64,000 nt of DNA from Ancylobacter crimeensis (GTDB lineage Bacteria > Pseudomonadota > Alphaproteobacteria > Rhizobiales > Xanthobacteraceae). A model generated the notes under the pieces. The model was not told where the DNA came from. It was given only the letters and a program-made list of their open reading frames with translations, and did no database searches. Location of the stretch: NCBI RefSeq assembly GCF_023016805.1, contig NZ_JALKCH010000002.1:372001-436000 (forward strand). Reading direction: 5' to 3'. The translations under genes were made by a program, and so were the position numbers. Positions 8,191-16,879 of this stretch are shown in pieces. Numbering within the stretch: position 1 is the first letter of the stretch; each line of letters starts with the position of its first letter.

Positions 8191-9528
8191 TCAGCGCGAC
8201 GGGGTGAGGTGCTGTTGCGGCACGACGACGTGGCAGGCGACGCCGTCGAGGGCGAAGTCAAGCGTTACCTCGCCGTCGAGAGCCCGCGAAAGATTCCGCT
8301 CGATGACAAGGGAGCCGAAGCCGCGACCTTCGGGAGCGCGAACGGGCGGCCCGCCCTTTTCGACCCAGCTGAGGTCGATGCCGCCTCCATCTGCGAGCGG
8401 CCGGTGCTCCCACCGGATCTCGACATGGCCGCCGGGGACGGACAGTGCTCCATATTTCGCGGCGTTTGTGGACAGTTCGTGCAGGGCAAGGCCAAGATTT
8501 TGAGCGGCTTCCGGCTTCAGCATGAGGTCCGGCCCCTCGATCGTCACCTGGCTGCCGTCCTTGTTGAGGTGATGGCCGAGCTGCGAGCGTACCATCTCGG
8601 TGAGTGAGGCACCGTGCCAGCTCTCCTGCACAAGCAGGTCGTGCGAGCGCGCCAGCGCCTGAAGTCGTGCGCTGAACTGCTCGACGAAATCATCCGTGGT
8701 GCCGGCGTGGCGTGCGGTCTGCCGGGCCATGGCCTGGATGACCGCGAGCAGGTTCTTCGAGCGATGGGTCAGCTCGCGCATCAGCAGGCGTAGATGCCGT
8801 TCATTTTCCTTGCGGTCGGTCACATCAACCGCAGCACCAGTGAGGCCGACCGTGGCACCGTTGAGATCGCGCAGGGGCTCGATATGGACGTCGTACCAGC
8901 GCTTGCCGTCGGCCTCGTCGACCTCCACCTCGCCTTTGCGGGTCTCGTTGGTGGTGAGAGCTTCGCGCTTGAGCTCGTCGAGCGGTTTTGCATAGGCGGC
9001 ATCGAGGACGTCGATGTCGGTTGACCCCAAGACCTTTTCGATGGGAAGGCCGAAGATCGGTTTGCTCACCGAGGTGTAGTGCAGGTCCTTGTCCTGCGTG
9101 AAGATTGCGACATTGGAGCCTCGCAACGCCATCTCGTAACGTTGCAGAGCGCTCGCAAGTTCGAGGGTCAATCGCCGTTGTTCGCTCGCGACGGTGTCCG
9201 GCAGAGGCAGCTTTACGAGAGATTCGAAATGCGTCCACAGCACGATTGCGATGGACACCATGAGAACGGAGCCCACCAGCCGCACAGTGCTCTGCAGTCC
9301 CGCCACCACGCCGCTGTCGCCGAGCGATACCAGCACGGACAGGATTCCGAGGGTGAGGGCGAGGGCGGCAAACAACAGGGCCAGCCAGCGGGCGCGGGCC
9401 GGCAGGTTTCGGCGGATCCGGGTGAAGCGGAGAAGCCCGATGGAAATGGCAAGCGACGCGGCAGCGGTTATGAGCCGCGCCGCGTCATCTAGGTGGTTCA
9501 GTAGCCAGCCCATGCCCGGGACGCTCAC
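8191..9528 (-). CDS. HWE-type sensor histidine kinase of the general stress response
   Basis: The 445-residue protein has three predicted membrane segments (about 13-33, 47-70, 80-98), a cytoplasmic PAS domain (about 130-240) and an HWE/HisKA_2-type kinase domain. The phosphoacceptor His255 lies in MRELTHRSKNLLAVIQAMA and the N-box reads LALHELSTNAAKYGAL. HWE/HisKA_2 kinases are the usual PhyR-phosphorylating enzymes (PhyK-like). GTG 9528 overlaps the phyR stop by four bases, so the two are translationally coupled; ATG 9513 is an alternative. The missing periplasmic sensor domain suggests membrane or cytoplasmic sensing. Confidence 0.9.
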   Translation of the reverse strand: MSVPGMGWLLNHLDDAARLITAAASLAISIGLLRFTRIRRNLPARARWLALLFAALALTLGILSVLVSLGDSGVVAGLQSTVRLVGSVLMVSIAIVLWTHFESLVKLPLPDTVASEQRRLTLELASALQRYEMALRGSNVAIFTQDKDLHYTSVSKPIFGLPIEKVLGSTDIDVLDAAYAKPLDELKREALTTNETRKGEVEVDEADGKRWYDVHIEPLRDLNGATVGLTGAAVDVTDRKENERHLRLLMRELTHRSKNLLAVIQAMARQTARHAGTTDDFVEQFSARLQALARSHDLLVQESWHGASLTEMVRSQLGHHLNKDGSQVTIEGPDLMLKPEAAQNLGLALHELSTNAAKYGALSVPGGHVEIRWEHRPLADGGGIDLSWVEKGGPPVRAPEGRGFGSLVIERNLSRALDGEVTLDFALDGVACHVVVPQQHLTPSR

Positions 9529-10328
9529 GCGGTCGCGCGCTGCTCCCGGGGGCGTGCCTTGCGTTCGAAGAACAGCGCCTGGCTGATCACCGCCGCGACG
9601 GTGGAGGGCTGGAACGGCTTGGCAATGAGGAAGGCCGGCTCGGGGCGCACGCCTGTAAGGAAGCGCTCGGGATAGGCCGTGATGAAGATGACCGGCACTT
9701 CCACGCTCTCGATGAGTTCATTCACCGCATCCAGACCGGACGAGCCGTCGGCGAGCTGGATATCCGCCAGCACCAGGCCGGGCGTGCGCCGGCGGGCCAG
9801 AGCGACCGCTTCCGAATGTGTGCGGGCGATCCCGGTGACGCGATGGCCGAGGCTTTCCACCAGGCCTTCGAGGTCCAGTGCGATGAAAGGCTCGTCTTCG
9901 ATGATGAGCACATCGGTCGCGATCTCGGCGGCAAGTTCGCGTCCGGCATCCTCGACCAGACCCCGCAGCCGCGGAACGTCGATATCCAGCACGGTGGCGG
10001 CGTCCTGCTCGTCGAAACCCTCGAGAGACACCAGAAGGAACGCCTGGCGCACCAGCGGCGTTATGTGACCGAGCCGCTGCTCACCCCTCACGGCGGGCGC
10101 GGCCGGATCGACTTCGTTATTGATGGCGACAGAATTCCAGAGCCGGGTCAGCAGTCGATACAGGGAAACCCGCGTATCGACATTGCGGTCGAGGGAGTCC
10201 GGTTCGGCAATAAGGGCTTCGAGCAGCGCAGTGACATAGGCGTCGCCGGCCGATTGGCTGCCGCATAAGGCACGGGCATAGCGACGAAGAAAAGGCAGGT
10301 ATTGCGCGACCAGCTGCGATGTGCTCAC
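9525..10328 (-). CDS. phyR: PhyR anti-anti-sigma response regulator
   Basis: The 267-residue product is PhyR. Its N-terminal half (1-130) mimics an ECF sigma factor and captures NepR. The C-terminal receiver (about 138-260) has LIIEDEP, the phosphoacceptor in LVLADIQLADG (Asp189) and FITAYPERF with the late Lys in IAKPF. Phosphorylation exposes the sigma-like domain, freeing EcfG. The GTG start at 10328 was chosen because GGGGAGA precedes it and the protein then begins MSTSQLVAQYLPFLRRYARA, as in the family. It is divergent from nepR-ecfG and has its own EcfG-type promoter. Confidence 0.95.
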   Translation of the reverse strand: MSTSQLVAQYLPFLRRYARALCGSQSAGDAYVTALLEALIAEPDSLDRNVDTRVSLYRLLTRLWNSVAINNEVDPAAPAVRGEQRLGHITPLVRQAFLLVSLEGFDEQDAATVLDIDVPRLRGLVEDAGRELAAEIATDVLIIEDEPFIALDLEGLVESLGHRVTGIARTHSEAVALARRRTPGLVLADIQLADGSSGLDAVNELIESVEVPVIFITAYPERFLTGVRPEPAFLIAKPFQPSTVAAVISQALFFERKARPREQRATA

Positions 10329-10368
10329 AGACGTCTCCCCGATAGGTCGAAGGCTTAACGGGGAGCAT

Positions 10369-10393
10369 AACGCCGCCTCGGGCGCTGTGTTCC
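10369..10393 (-). promoter_or_regulatory. EcfG-type promoter of phyR
   Basis: GGAAC (10393-10389), 16 bases, then CGTT (10372-10369) on the minus strand, 41 bp before the phyR GTG. This is an exact match to the EcfG consensus and implies positive feedback. Confidence 0.8.
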
Positions 10394-10433
10394 ATGGCAT
10401 CGTGAAAAATCGTTCAAAAATGTTGCCGGCGCG

Positions 10434-10458
10434 GGAACCCGAAGGCGTGGAAGGGGTT
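10434..10458 (+). promoter_or_regulatory. EcfG-type promoter of nepR-ecfG
   Basis: GGAAC (10434-10438), 16 bases, then GGTT (10455-10458) on the plus strand, 53 bp before the nepR ATG. One base differs from CGTT. Autoregulation of nepR-ecfG is known in other alphaproteobacteria. Confidence 0.65.
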
Positions 10459-10510
10459 GGAGTGGGACCTGGCGGCGGACATCCGGATCTCCGGGCGCTT
10501 GGGAGGCCTA

Positions 10511-10795
10511 ATGTCGGGACGGAAGAGAATGGAAGACGAGCAGGCGGACGCCGGGGCCCTCGGGACCGGGGGGGCAACCATTTCCCAGTTGCGCAGAGGT
10601 GTCACGCCCGCGCCCGGAACTACACTCGGCCGCGATGTGCAGTCGAAAATCGGGCAGCATTTGCGGGCTATGTACGACGATGTCGTGAGGCAGGGGGTGC
10701 CCGACCGGTTCCTTGACCTTCTCGCACAGCTCGACGAGCCGGCGAACAGTGAAGGCAAGGATGGTAAGGCGTCGGGCGAGGGGAAGCAGCGGTGA
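10511..10795 (+). CDS. nepR: NepR anti-sigma factor
   Basis: This 94-residue protein carries the NepR signature IGQHLRAMYDDVVRQGVPDR followed by FLDLLAQLD (about 47-75), flanked by disordered, charged tails. NepR sequesters EcfG until phosphorylated PhyR competes for it. The ATG at 10511 follows GGGAGG; a longer in-frame start at 10457 has no ribosome site. The stop overlaps the ecfG GTG by four bases, ensuring coupled, near-stoichiometric synthesis of sigma and anti-sigma. Confidence 0.93.
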   Translation: MSGRKRMEDEQADAGALGTGGATISQLRRGVTPAPGTTLGRDVQSKIGQHLRAMYDDVVRQGVPDRFLDLLAQLDEPANSEGKDGKASGEGKQR

Positions 10796-11346
10796 GCACC
10801 TTCGATCCCGGCCTTCGAAAGGAAATCATCGAGGCTATTCCCAATCTGCGCGCCTTTGCCATTTCCTTGAGCGGCAGCGTCGACCGGGCGGATGACCTCG
10901 TGCAGGAAACGCTACTGCGGGCTTTCGCCAATATTTCGAGTTTCCGCCCGGGCACTAACCTCTCGGCGTGGCTCTTCACCATCCTGCGAAACCTCTTCCG
11001 CTCGGAATACCGCAAGCGGCGGCGCGAGGTTCCGGACAGCGACGGTGTGTTTGCCGCGACGCTCACCACCAATCCTGACCAGACCACGCATCTGGACTTC
11101 GAGGACTTCCGTTCCGCACTCGACCGCCTGCCGCCGGACCAGCGCGAGGCGCTTGTTCTGGTGGGAGCCTCCGGCTTTTCCTACGAAGAGGCTGCGGACA
11201 TCTGCCAATGCGCGGTCGGTACCATCAAGAGCCGGGTGAACCGCGCGCGTCGTCGGCTTGGTGAGATGCTGTCGATCGATACCATCGAGGATTTCGGGCC
11301 GGATCAGCCGACCCGTGCAGCGGTTGCTGCCATTCATCGTCCCTGA
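10792..11346 (+). CDS. ecfG: EcfG general stress sigma factor
   Basis: The 184-residue ECF sigma factor belongs to the EcfG (ECF15) group. The sigma-2 region contains DRADDLVQETLLRAFANISSF (about 31-51) and LSAWLFTILRN. The sigma-4 region contains LDRLPPDQREALVLVGASGFSYEEAA and CAVGTIKSRVNRARRRL. It starts with GTG inside the nepR stop (GTGA). Context of phyR, kinase and nepR fixes the assignment. A REP-like hairpin and a strong bidirectional terminator follow. Confidence 0.95.
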   Translation: MSTFDPGLRKEIIEAIPNLRAFAISLSGSVDRADDLVQETLLRAFANISSFRPGTNLSAWLFTILRNLFRSEYRKRRREVPDSDGVFAATLTTNPDQTTHLDFEDFRSALDRLPPDQREALVLVGASGFSYEEAADICQCAVGTIKSRVNRARRRLGEMLSIDTIEDFGPDQPTRAAVAAIHRP

Positions 11347-11373
11347 CGCCATTCATCACAATCTGACGCAGAC

Positions 11374-11405
11374 TCATCCCGGAGCGCGTTGGCGTTCCGG
11401 GATGA
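11374..11405. repeat. REP-like hairpin (CATCCCGGA family)
   Basis: Arms TCATCCCGGA (11374-11383) and TCCGGGATGA (11396-11405) form a perfect 10-bp inverted repeat after ecfG. A related core (ATCCCGGA/TCCGGGAT) recurs at 51113-51142. Confidence 0.6.
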
Positions 11406-11436
11406 TCTTGCATGTCGGTTCCGGTAAATGAGGACT

Positions 11437-11468
11437 AAAAAAACCCCGGAGGTTGCTCCGGGGTTTTT
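11437..11468. terminator. Bidirectional rho-independent terminator
   Basis: A run of A is followed by CCCCGGAG, loop GTTG, CTCCGGGG and then TTTTT. Because of the flanking A and T runs it can work both for ecfG (plus) and for the DUF1328 gene (minus), which converge here. Confidence 0.9.
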
Positions 11469-11482
11469 CCATTTGCGTCCTT

Positions 11483-11659
11483 TTAAATTCCGCTCGACCG
11501 GCCTCGGACCATGCCGAAGACCGCCGAAATAAGGAAAAGGACAATTGCGACGAAGAAGATGATCTTCGCGATGCCGATCGCCGTTCCCGCAATGCCGCCG
11601 AAGCCGAGCACTGCGGCGATCAGCGCGATGACGAGGAAAGTAACAGCCCAACCCAGCAT
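11483..11659 (-). CDS. DUF1328 small membrane protein (YtjA family)
   Basis: The 58-residue product is two hydrophobic helices with a short basic tail: [20 protein letters not shown], a glycine-rich turn, then [20 protein letters not shown]. This matches the DUF1328/YtjA family of stress-linked inner-membrane peptides of unknown function. The start at 11659 has GGAGG about eight bases upstream; a longer frame exists but is unconvincing. An EcfG-type promoter lies upstream, placing the gene in the general stress regulon. Confidence 0.88.
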   Translation of the reverse strand: MLGWAVTFLVIALIAAVLGFGGIAGTAIGIAKIIFFVAIVLFLISAVFGMVRGRSSGI

Positions 11660-11705
11660 GGAAAAACCTCCGGTCTGTCTGCGGACCTTGCCGCTTCGAT
11701 CAAGT

Positions 11706-11731
11706 AACGAACGAAACGTGCGGTAAGTTCC
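11706..11731 (-). promoter_or_regulatory. EcfG-type promoter of DUF1328 gene
   Basis: GGAAC (11731-11727), 17 bases, CGTT (11709-11706) on the minus strand, 47 bp before the ATG at 11659. Spacing is one base longer than at the phyR promoter but within the known range. Confidence 0.65.
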
Positions 11732-11750
11732 GCATCCGCAGCAGGAAGCC

Positions 11751-12656
11751 TCACGCCTGGTTGCGCGCCCGCAGGATGGGGCCGACGAGCCGGGCTTCGG
11801 CGACAAGCGCGGCGGTGATGGGCGTCATCGGGTCACGATCGAGCACGACCAGCCCGATCTCGTGCAGCACTTCCGGGTCGACGATGGGAATGGAGCGGAC
11901 CTTGGTGCGGAACGCGAACACATCCGCCAGCGAGGTCGGCACCACGCTTGCCCATTGGCCGGTGCTCACATGGGCGAGGAGGGCGATGGTGGAATTGGAC
12001 TCCAGCATCGGCGTGCCGGCATGGCCCGCCTGCTTGAGCTGGCGTTCCACGATGCGCCGGTTCTGCATGTCGGGGGTAAGCAGGCAGAGCGGCACCTGCC
12101 CGATTTCCTCCCACGTCACGCGCTCGCGATCGCCAAGCGAAGAATCGGCGGCGGTAAGGAAACGGTAGCCCTCCTGATAGAGTGGAACCGTTTTGACCCG
12201 GCCCAGCGGGTCGTTGTCCAGATAGGTGATGCCGGCGTCGGCTTCCAGATTCTCGATGAGCCGCAGCACTTCGTTGGAGGTAGCGGACATCAGGGTGAAA
12301 CGCACATCCGCATGCTTCTGGTGGAAAGGGGTGGTGAGCTCGGAGAGCATCGGCATTGCGGTCGGGATCGCGGCAATGCGCAGATGGCCGGAGAGGCCGC
12401 GCCGAAGTGAGGCGATCTCCTGTCGCATGGCACGGGCATCGCCCACGATGCGCCGCGCCCATTCCAGGGCGCGCTCGCCCTCGGTGGTGAAGCCGATGAA
12501 GCGCGACCCCCGTTCGACGAGGCGTACGCCGAGAGCTTCCTCCAACTGCTTCAGGCCGGCGGAGAGGGTAGGCTGGGTTACGCCGCAGGCCTCCGCGGCC
12601 CGGCCGAAATGGCGCTCCTTGGCCAGCGCCAGCAGAAGTTCGAAACGATCGAGCAC
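11751..12656 (-). CDS. LysR-family transcriptional regulator
   Basis: The 301-residue protein has an N-terminal winged helix-turn-helix (about 3-62, [20 protein letters not shown]) and a LysR substrate-binding domain (about 90-290). The target and co-inducer are unknown. The start chosen is GTG at 12656, preceded by GGGAAG and giving the typical beginning [17 protein letters not shown]; the open frame extends 54 codons further but without family similarity. The gene is downstream of rmuC in the same orientation and no obvious divergent target is present. Confidence 0.85.
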   Translation of the reverse strand: MLDRFELLLALAKERHFGRAAEACGVTQPTLSAGLKQLEEALGVRLVERGSRFIGFTTEGERALEWARRIVGDARAMRQEIASLRRGLSGHLRIAAIPTAMPMLSELTTPFHQKHADVRFTLMSATSNEVLRLIENLEADAGITYLDNDPLGRVKTVPLYQEGYRFLTAADSSLGDRERVTWEEIGQVPLCLLTPDMQNRRIVERQLKQAGHAGTPMLESNSTIALLAHVSTGQWASVVPTSLADVFAFRTKVRSIPIVDPEVLHEIGLVVLDRDPMTPITAALVAEARLVGPILRARNQA

Positions 12657-12756
12657 GCAAACGCTTCCCGGTGGATAAGCGCGCCTTTTAACAGATGCAC
12701 GGCCAGTTGCGAATTGGACAGATGTCAGGTTCGGCGCCGCCCTGATTTTAGAGGCG

Positions 12757-13953
12757 TCAGGTCGTGCGGCGTGCCGTCGCGAGACCGGCGAGCGTGGCAA
12801 GATCATCCTCGACACCATTGACCGGCGGCGAGCGCTCGAATTCGAGCTGGTCGATGCGTGCGCCCCGTCGGGCGATCTTGTCGGCGGAGATCAGGGCCTG
12901 GGCGACATCGTCCCCGACCTGGCCGAAATGACGCTGCAGATTGCCGACTCGCTCGCGCAGCCGCACCACATCCGCCACCAGAGCTCCGCATTCCGCCCGG
13001 ATGAGGTCGGCCTGCTCGCGCATACGGGCATCCTTGACGATGGCCTGGACCACCTGGATCGCCAGCATCAGCAGGGAGGGGGAGACGAGGATGACCCGCG
13101 CCCGGAAAGCACGCTGGATAACGTCGTCGAAATGTTCGTGCAGCTCGGCATAGACCGACTCGGACGGCAGGAACATCAGCGCGACGTCCTGCGTCTGGCC
13201 GCTCACCAGATAGCGTTCGGCAATATCGGTGATGTGCTTGCCGACATCCTGCTTCAGCCGGCTTTCCGCGTGTCGCCGCGTCTCAGCGCCGCTGGCCTCG
13301 CGAAAGGCTGTCACCGCTTCGAGCGGGAATTTGGAATCGATGAGCAGCGGGCGATGGTCGCCGGGCAGGAACACGGCGCAGTCCGCACGCCTTCCTCCCG
13401 GGAGGGTGAATTGGAAGGCGAAGCTGTCGCGCGGCAGTCCGTCCGCGACGATCGCCTGCAGCCGTCCCTCGCCGAAGGCCCCGCGCGCCTGCTTGTTGGA
13501 AAGTGTCTCGCGCAGGCTCATCACCTGCCCGGAGAGTTCGCCCAGACTCTGGCGGGCCTGGTCGACCAGCGCGAGGCGTTCGTTCAGACGGGCGAGATTC
13601 TCATGCGTTGCCTCGCTGGCGCGGGCGAGGCTTTCGCCCATGCGATGGCTCGTCGCGTCGAGCCGTTCCGCCACGGCGCGCGACAATTCGCTCTGGCGAT
13701 GGGTGAGAAGCTCGGCCATCGACTGCACGCGGCCGACCGTCTCGGACTGGATACGCGCGAGGTCGGCGAGCCGATCCTCGAGATCGAGCGCGCGCTGGTG
13801 TTGCTCGTCCGCTTCCGCCGCCCGCAGGCCTGCCTGCCGCCGGGTCGACAGCAGGAGCGTAAGGAGCAAAAGCAGGGCGCCGCCCGCGAGTGCCAGCAGA
13901 AGCTGGCTCGTGCGGACCAGATGCGTGCCGATCGAGAACAGGGGCTCGTCCAT
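12757..13953 (-). CDS. rmuC: RmuC-family DNA recombination protein
   Basis: The 398-residue product begins with one membrane helix (about 18-37), followed by a long coiled-coil region (about 40-150). The RmuC domain (about 155-350) contains [17 protein letters not shown] and the nuclease-like [11 protein letters not shown] and [14 protein letters not shown]. RmuC limits inversion at short inverted repeats in E. coli. The gene is divergent from def. Confidence 0.93.
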   Translation of the reverse strand: MDEPLFSIGTHLVRTSQLLLALAGGALLLLLTLLLSTRRQAGLRAAEADEQHQRALDLEDRLADLARIQSETVGRVQSMAELLTHRQSELSRAVAERLDATSHRMGESLARASEATHENLARLNERLALVDQARQSLGELSGQVMSLRETLSNKQARGAFGEGRLQAIVADGLPRDSFAFQFTLPGGRRADCAVFLPGDHRPLLIDSKFPLEAVTAFREASGAETRRHAESRLKQDVGKHITDIAERYLVSGQTQDVALMFLPSESVYAELHEHFDDVIQRAFRARVILVSPSLLMLAIQVVQAIVKDARMREQADLIRAECGALVADVVRLRERVGNLQRHFGQVGDDVAQALISADKIARRGARIDQLEFERSPPVNGVEDDLATLAGLATARRTT

Positions 13954-14066
13954 GGGCCTGCTCTAGCGCGTTTTCCGGCGTCTGGCGAACAAAAAGCGAA
14001 CAATATCGCGCCTGTGCCCTCATCTTCCTCGTTGACCCTCACCGGGCTCTCGCTTATCTGCCTGTC

Positions 14067-14591
14067 ATGCCGCAACGCCCGCTCGTCATTCTTCCCGATA
14101 GCCGTCTTCGTCTCACCTCGGACCCGGTCGTCCGCGTGGACGCAAAGGTGCGTTCGCTGGTCGAGGACATGTTCGAAACCATGTATGAGGCGCCGGGCAT
14201 CGGCCTCGCCGCCATTCAGGTCGGCGTGCCGGAACGCGTCATTACCATCGACGTGTCGCGCGAGGGCGAGGACAAGAAGCCGCTCCTCCTGATCAACCCC
14301 GAAGTGGTTGCCGAGTCGGACGAACGGTCCGTCTACCAGGAAGGCTGCCTGTCGATCCCCGAATATTACGAGGATGTCGAACGACCGGCGCGGGTCACGG
14401 TCCGCTACATGGATATCGACGGGGAGACCCGCGAGATCGAGGCCGACGGATTGCTCGCGACCTGCGTGCAGCACGAGATAGACCATCTCAATGGCGTGCT
14501 CTTCATCGATCATATTTCCAAACTGAAGCGCGATCGCGTGGTGAAGAAGTTCACCAAGCTGGCGCGCGAGCGCGAGCGGGACGAGCGCTAA
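14067..14591 (+). CDS. def: Peptide deformylase
   Basis: This 174-residue enzyme removes the N-formyl group from nascent proteins. All three motifs are present: [10 protein letters not shown] (44-53), EGCLS (92-96, metal ligand Cys94) and HEIDH (136-140, metal ligands His136 and His140). The ATG at 14067 gives the usual family start ([15 protein letters not shown]). It is followed 47 bp later by fmt, the normal def-fmt operon, so formylation and deformylation are co-expressed. Confidence 0.97.
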   Translation: MPQRPLVILPDSRLRLTSDPVVRVDAKVRSLVEDMFETMYEAPGIGLAAIQVGVPERVITIDVSREGEDKKPLLLINPEVVAESDERSVYQEGCLSIPEYYEDVERPARVTVRYMDIDGETREIEADGLLATCVQHEIDHLNGVLFIDHISKLKRDRVVKKFTKLARERERDER

Positions 14592-14638
14592 GCGGTTTCC
14601 CCGTTCACCCGAGTCCTGAACAAAGCCACAGGGGTAGC

Positions 14639-15556
14639 ATGCGCGTCGTCTTCATGGGAACGCCGGGTTTCTCGGTTCCGACACTGGCGGAGATCGTCGG
14701 CCGCGGGCATGAGGTCGTGGCCGTCTATACCCGCGCACCGGCGCCGGGAGGGCGGCGGGGCCTCGATCGGGTGCCCTCTCCCGTTCAGGCCGCGGCCGAG
14801 CGCTTCGGACTCCCGGTCTTCCATCCCGCTTCGCTGCGAACGCCCGAGGCTGCTGCTGCGTTTGCCGCTCATGAGGCAGACGTCGCCGTCGTCGTCGCCT
14901 ATGGCCTCATCCTCCCGCCGGCCATCCTTGCCGCGCCGCGGCTCGGCTGCCTCAATCTCCACGCGTCCTTGCTGCCGCGCTGGCGCGGCGCGGCCCCGAT
15001 CCAGCGTGCCATCATGGCGGGCGACCGGGAGACCGGCGTCGCGGTGATGCAGATGGAAGCCGGTCTCGACACGGGCCCGGTCGGTCTCATCGAACGGGTG
15101 GGGATCGAGCCCGACATGACGGCCGGCGAGCTGCACGACCGGCTGATGATCATCGGCGCGGACCTCATGGCGCGGGCGCTGTCGGCGCTCGATCGCGGGG
15201 GCCTCGTCTTCACGCCCCAGCCCGAGGTCGGCGTTGCCTATGCCGCCAAGCTCGACAAGGCCGAAACGCGGATCGACTGGAGCCGTCCGGCACAGGAAGT
15301 GCACGATCACATTCGCGGCCTGTCGCCCTTTCCCGGCGCGTGGTTCGACCTCGACGGGGCGCGCGTGAAGGTGTTGCGATCGGCGCAGGCGCAGGCGCAC
15401 GGCGAGCCCGGCATGTTGATCGATGACGGATTGACGGTCGCCTGCGGCGCGGGTGCCGTGCGTCTCGTCGAGGTGCAGAAGGCCGGAGCGCGTGCCATGC
15501 CGGCAGGGGAGTTCCTGCGCGGAACGGCGCTTCTCAAGGGGATGCGACTGGGATGA
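14639..15556 (+). CDS. fmt: Methionyl-tRNA formyltransferase
   Basis: The 305-residue protein formylates initiator Met-tRNA using 10-formyl-tetrahydrofolate. The N-terminal domain starts [16 protein letters not shown] and carries the active-site segment [20 protein letters not shown] (about 109-128), with the later [10 protein letters not shown]-like METGLDTG pattern seen as [10 protein letters not shown]. The C-terminal OB-fold domain follows. It lies directly after def and overlaps the next gene by four bases. Confidence 0.97.
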   Translation: MRVVFMGTPGFSVPTLAEIVGRGHEVVAVYTRAPAPGGRRGLDRVPSPVQAAAERFGLPVFHPASLRTPEAAAAFAAHEADVAVVVAYGLILPPAILAAPRLGCLNLHASLLPRWRGAAPIQRAIMAGDRETGVAVMQMEAGLDTGPVGLIERVGIEPDMTAGELHDRLMIIGADLMARALSALDRGGLVFTPQPEVGVAYAAKLDKAETRIDWSRPAQEVHDHIRGLSPFPGAWFDLDGARVKVLRSAQAQAHGEPGMLIDDGLTVACGAGAVRLVEVQKAGARAMPAGEFLRGTALLKGMRLG

Positions 15557-16017
15557 CCATGGCTGCGAATCAGAGTGTTACGGTGCGCCTTCTCGCCGCG
15601 CAGGATCGCGCCGCATGGGAGCCACTCTGGATCGGCTACCAGCGGTTCTACAAGGTCGCGCTGCCCCAGGCGACGACCGACACGACCTTCGCCCGGCTGC
15701 TCGATCCCGCTGAGCCGATGTGGTGCGGCCTCGGACTGGTGGATGGACGCCCCCTCGGCATCGTCCACTATATCCGCCATCGCACGACGTGGAATCCCGG
15801 CGACTACTGTTATCTCAACGATCTCTTCGTGAGCGAGGAGGCGCGGGGCCATGGGCTGGGGCGGGCGCTCATCGAGCATGTCTATGCCGAGGCGCAGGCC
15901 ATGGGTTGCTCGCGGGTCTACTGGCTCACCCATGAGACCAACGAGACGGCGCAGCGGCTTTATGATGCCGTTGCGGATCGTCCCGGCTTCATCCAGTTCC
16001 GCAAGAACCTGATGTGA
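15553..16017 (+). CDS. GNAT family N-acetyltransferase
   Basis: The 154-residue product is a GNAT acetyltransferase. The acetyl-CoA loop reads [17 protein letters not shown] (about 94-110) and the C-terminal [20 protein letters not shown] follows the family pattern. The substrate is unknown. Its ATG overlaps the fmt stop (ATGA), so it is translated with def-fmt, in the place where truA follows in many relatives. Confidence 0.88.
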   Translation: MTMAANQSVTVRLLAAQDRAAWEPLWIGYQRFYKVALPQATTDTTFARLLDPAEPMWCGLGLVDGRPLGIVHYIRHRTTWNPGDYCYLNDLFVSEEARGHGLGRALIEHVYAEAQAMGCSRVYWLTHETNETAQRLYDAVADRPGFIQFRKNLM

Positions 16018-16024
16018 AGGCGAA

Positions 16025-16052
16025 GACGGGGCCGGTGGTGCCGGCGCCCGTC
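16025..16052. terminator. Hairpin between convergent GNAT and peroxiredoxin genes
   Basis: GACGGG-GCCGG, loop TGGTG, CCGGC-GCCCGTC forms a strong GC stem with one mismatch or bulge. It sits between the stops of two convergent genes. There is no T-tract, so termination is only probable. Confidence 0.45.
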
Positions 16053-16071
16053 TCCTCGCATGTCGGACCGG

Positions 16072-16707
16072 TCAGTTGCCCGGCTGGGGAACGACGCGCA
16101 GATACGGCTTCAGCGTTTTCCAGCCATCCGGATACTTCGCCTTCGCCGCTTCGTCACTGACGGCGGGAACGATGATGACGTCACCGCCCTGCTGCCAGTT
16201 GGCCGGCGTCGCGACCTGATGTTCGGCGGTCAGCTGCAGGGAATCGATGACCCGCAGGATCTCGTCGAAGTTGCGCCCGGTGCTGGCCGGGTAGGTGAGG
16301 GTGAGCTTCAGCTTCTTGTCCGGCCCGATGATGAAGACGGAACGGACGGTCACGGTATCCGACGCATTCGGGTGGATCATGTCGTAGAGACCGGACACAG
16401 TTTTCTCGGTATCGGCGATCAGCGGGAAGTTCGGGGCATAGCCCTGCGTCTCGGCGATGTCGGCGGCCCATGTCTCATGGGCGTCCAACGGATCCACGGA
16501 AAGCCCGATCACCTTCACGTTGCGACGGTCGAATTCCGGCTTCAGCCGCGCGACCTGGCCGAGTTCCGTGGTGCAAACGGGCGTGAAGTTCCGCGGATGC
16601 GAGAACAGCACGCCCCAGGACGAGCCCAGCCAGTCGTGAAACCGGATCGGCCCCTCGGTCGTCTGCGCGTCGAAATCGGGAACGACATCGCCCAGTCGGA
16701 TCGTCAT
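16072..16707 (-). CDS. 1-Cys peroxiredoxin (Prx6-like)
   Basis: The 211-residue protein is an AhpC/TSA-type peroxiredoxin of the Prx6 class. The peroxidatic cysteine lies in FSHPRNFTPVCTTELGQVAR (about 36-55), and the long C-terminal extension to PNWQQGGDVIIVP and beyond is typical of 1-Cys enzymes. It reduces hydrogen and organic peroxides. ATG 16707 has AAGGAG upstream; an in-frame ATG at 16731 is less likely. The upstream region holds a palindrome near a TATAAT sequence. Confidence 0.93.
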   Translation of the reverse strand: MTIRLGDVVPDFDAQTTEGPIRFHDWLGSSWGVLFSHPRNFTPVCTTELGQVARLKPEFDRRNVKVIGLSVDPLDAHETWAADIAETQGYAPNFPLIADTEKTVSGLYDMIHPNASDTVTVRSVFIIGPDKKLKLTLTYPASTGRNFDEILRVIDSLQLTAEHQVATPANWQQGGDVIIVPAVSDEAAKAKYPDGWKTLKPYLRVVPQPGN

Positions 16708-16730
16708 CGTGCACTCCTTGTGCGTGTCCA

Positions 16731-16757
16731 AATAGTCTATTCAGATTGTATTATAAT
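16731..16757 (-). promoter_or_regulatory. Possible promoter and operator of the peroxiredoxin gene
   Basis: The minus strand contains TATAAT (within 16750-16757) followed by the palindrome AATAGACTATT (16741-16731), 24 bp before the ATG. A palindrome just downstream of a -10 box would suit a repressor site. No convincing -35 was found and the binding protein is unknown. Confidence 0.35.
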
Positions 16758-16799
16758 CGGGTATCAGGTCTTTGGAAGAGCCTTTCAAACTCACCACCT

Positions 16800-16824
16800 G
16801 GAACTCCGTACCGTGCTCGGCGTT
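16800..16824 (+). promoter_or_regulatory. EcfG-type promoter of glycine-zipper lipoprotein gene
   Basis: GGAAC (16800-16804), exactly 16 bases, then CGTT (16821-16824), 55 bp before the ATG at 16880. This is a perfect EcfG consensus at a distance from the phyR locus. Confidence 0.75.
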
Positions 16825-16879
16825 AATGGCCGAGCGGCCCGAAAGCGGGCGCCGCGATTCTGTCAGTCGGAGAGCACCC

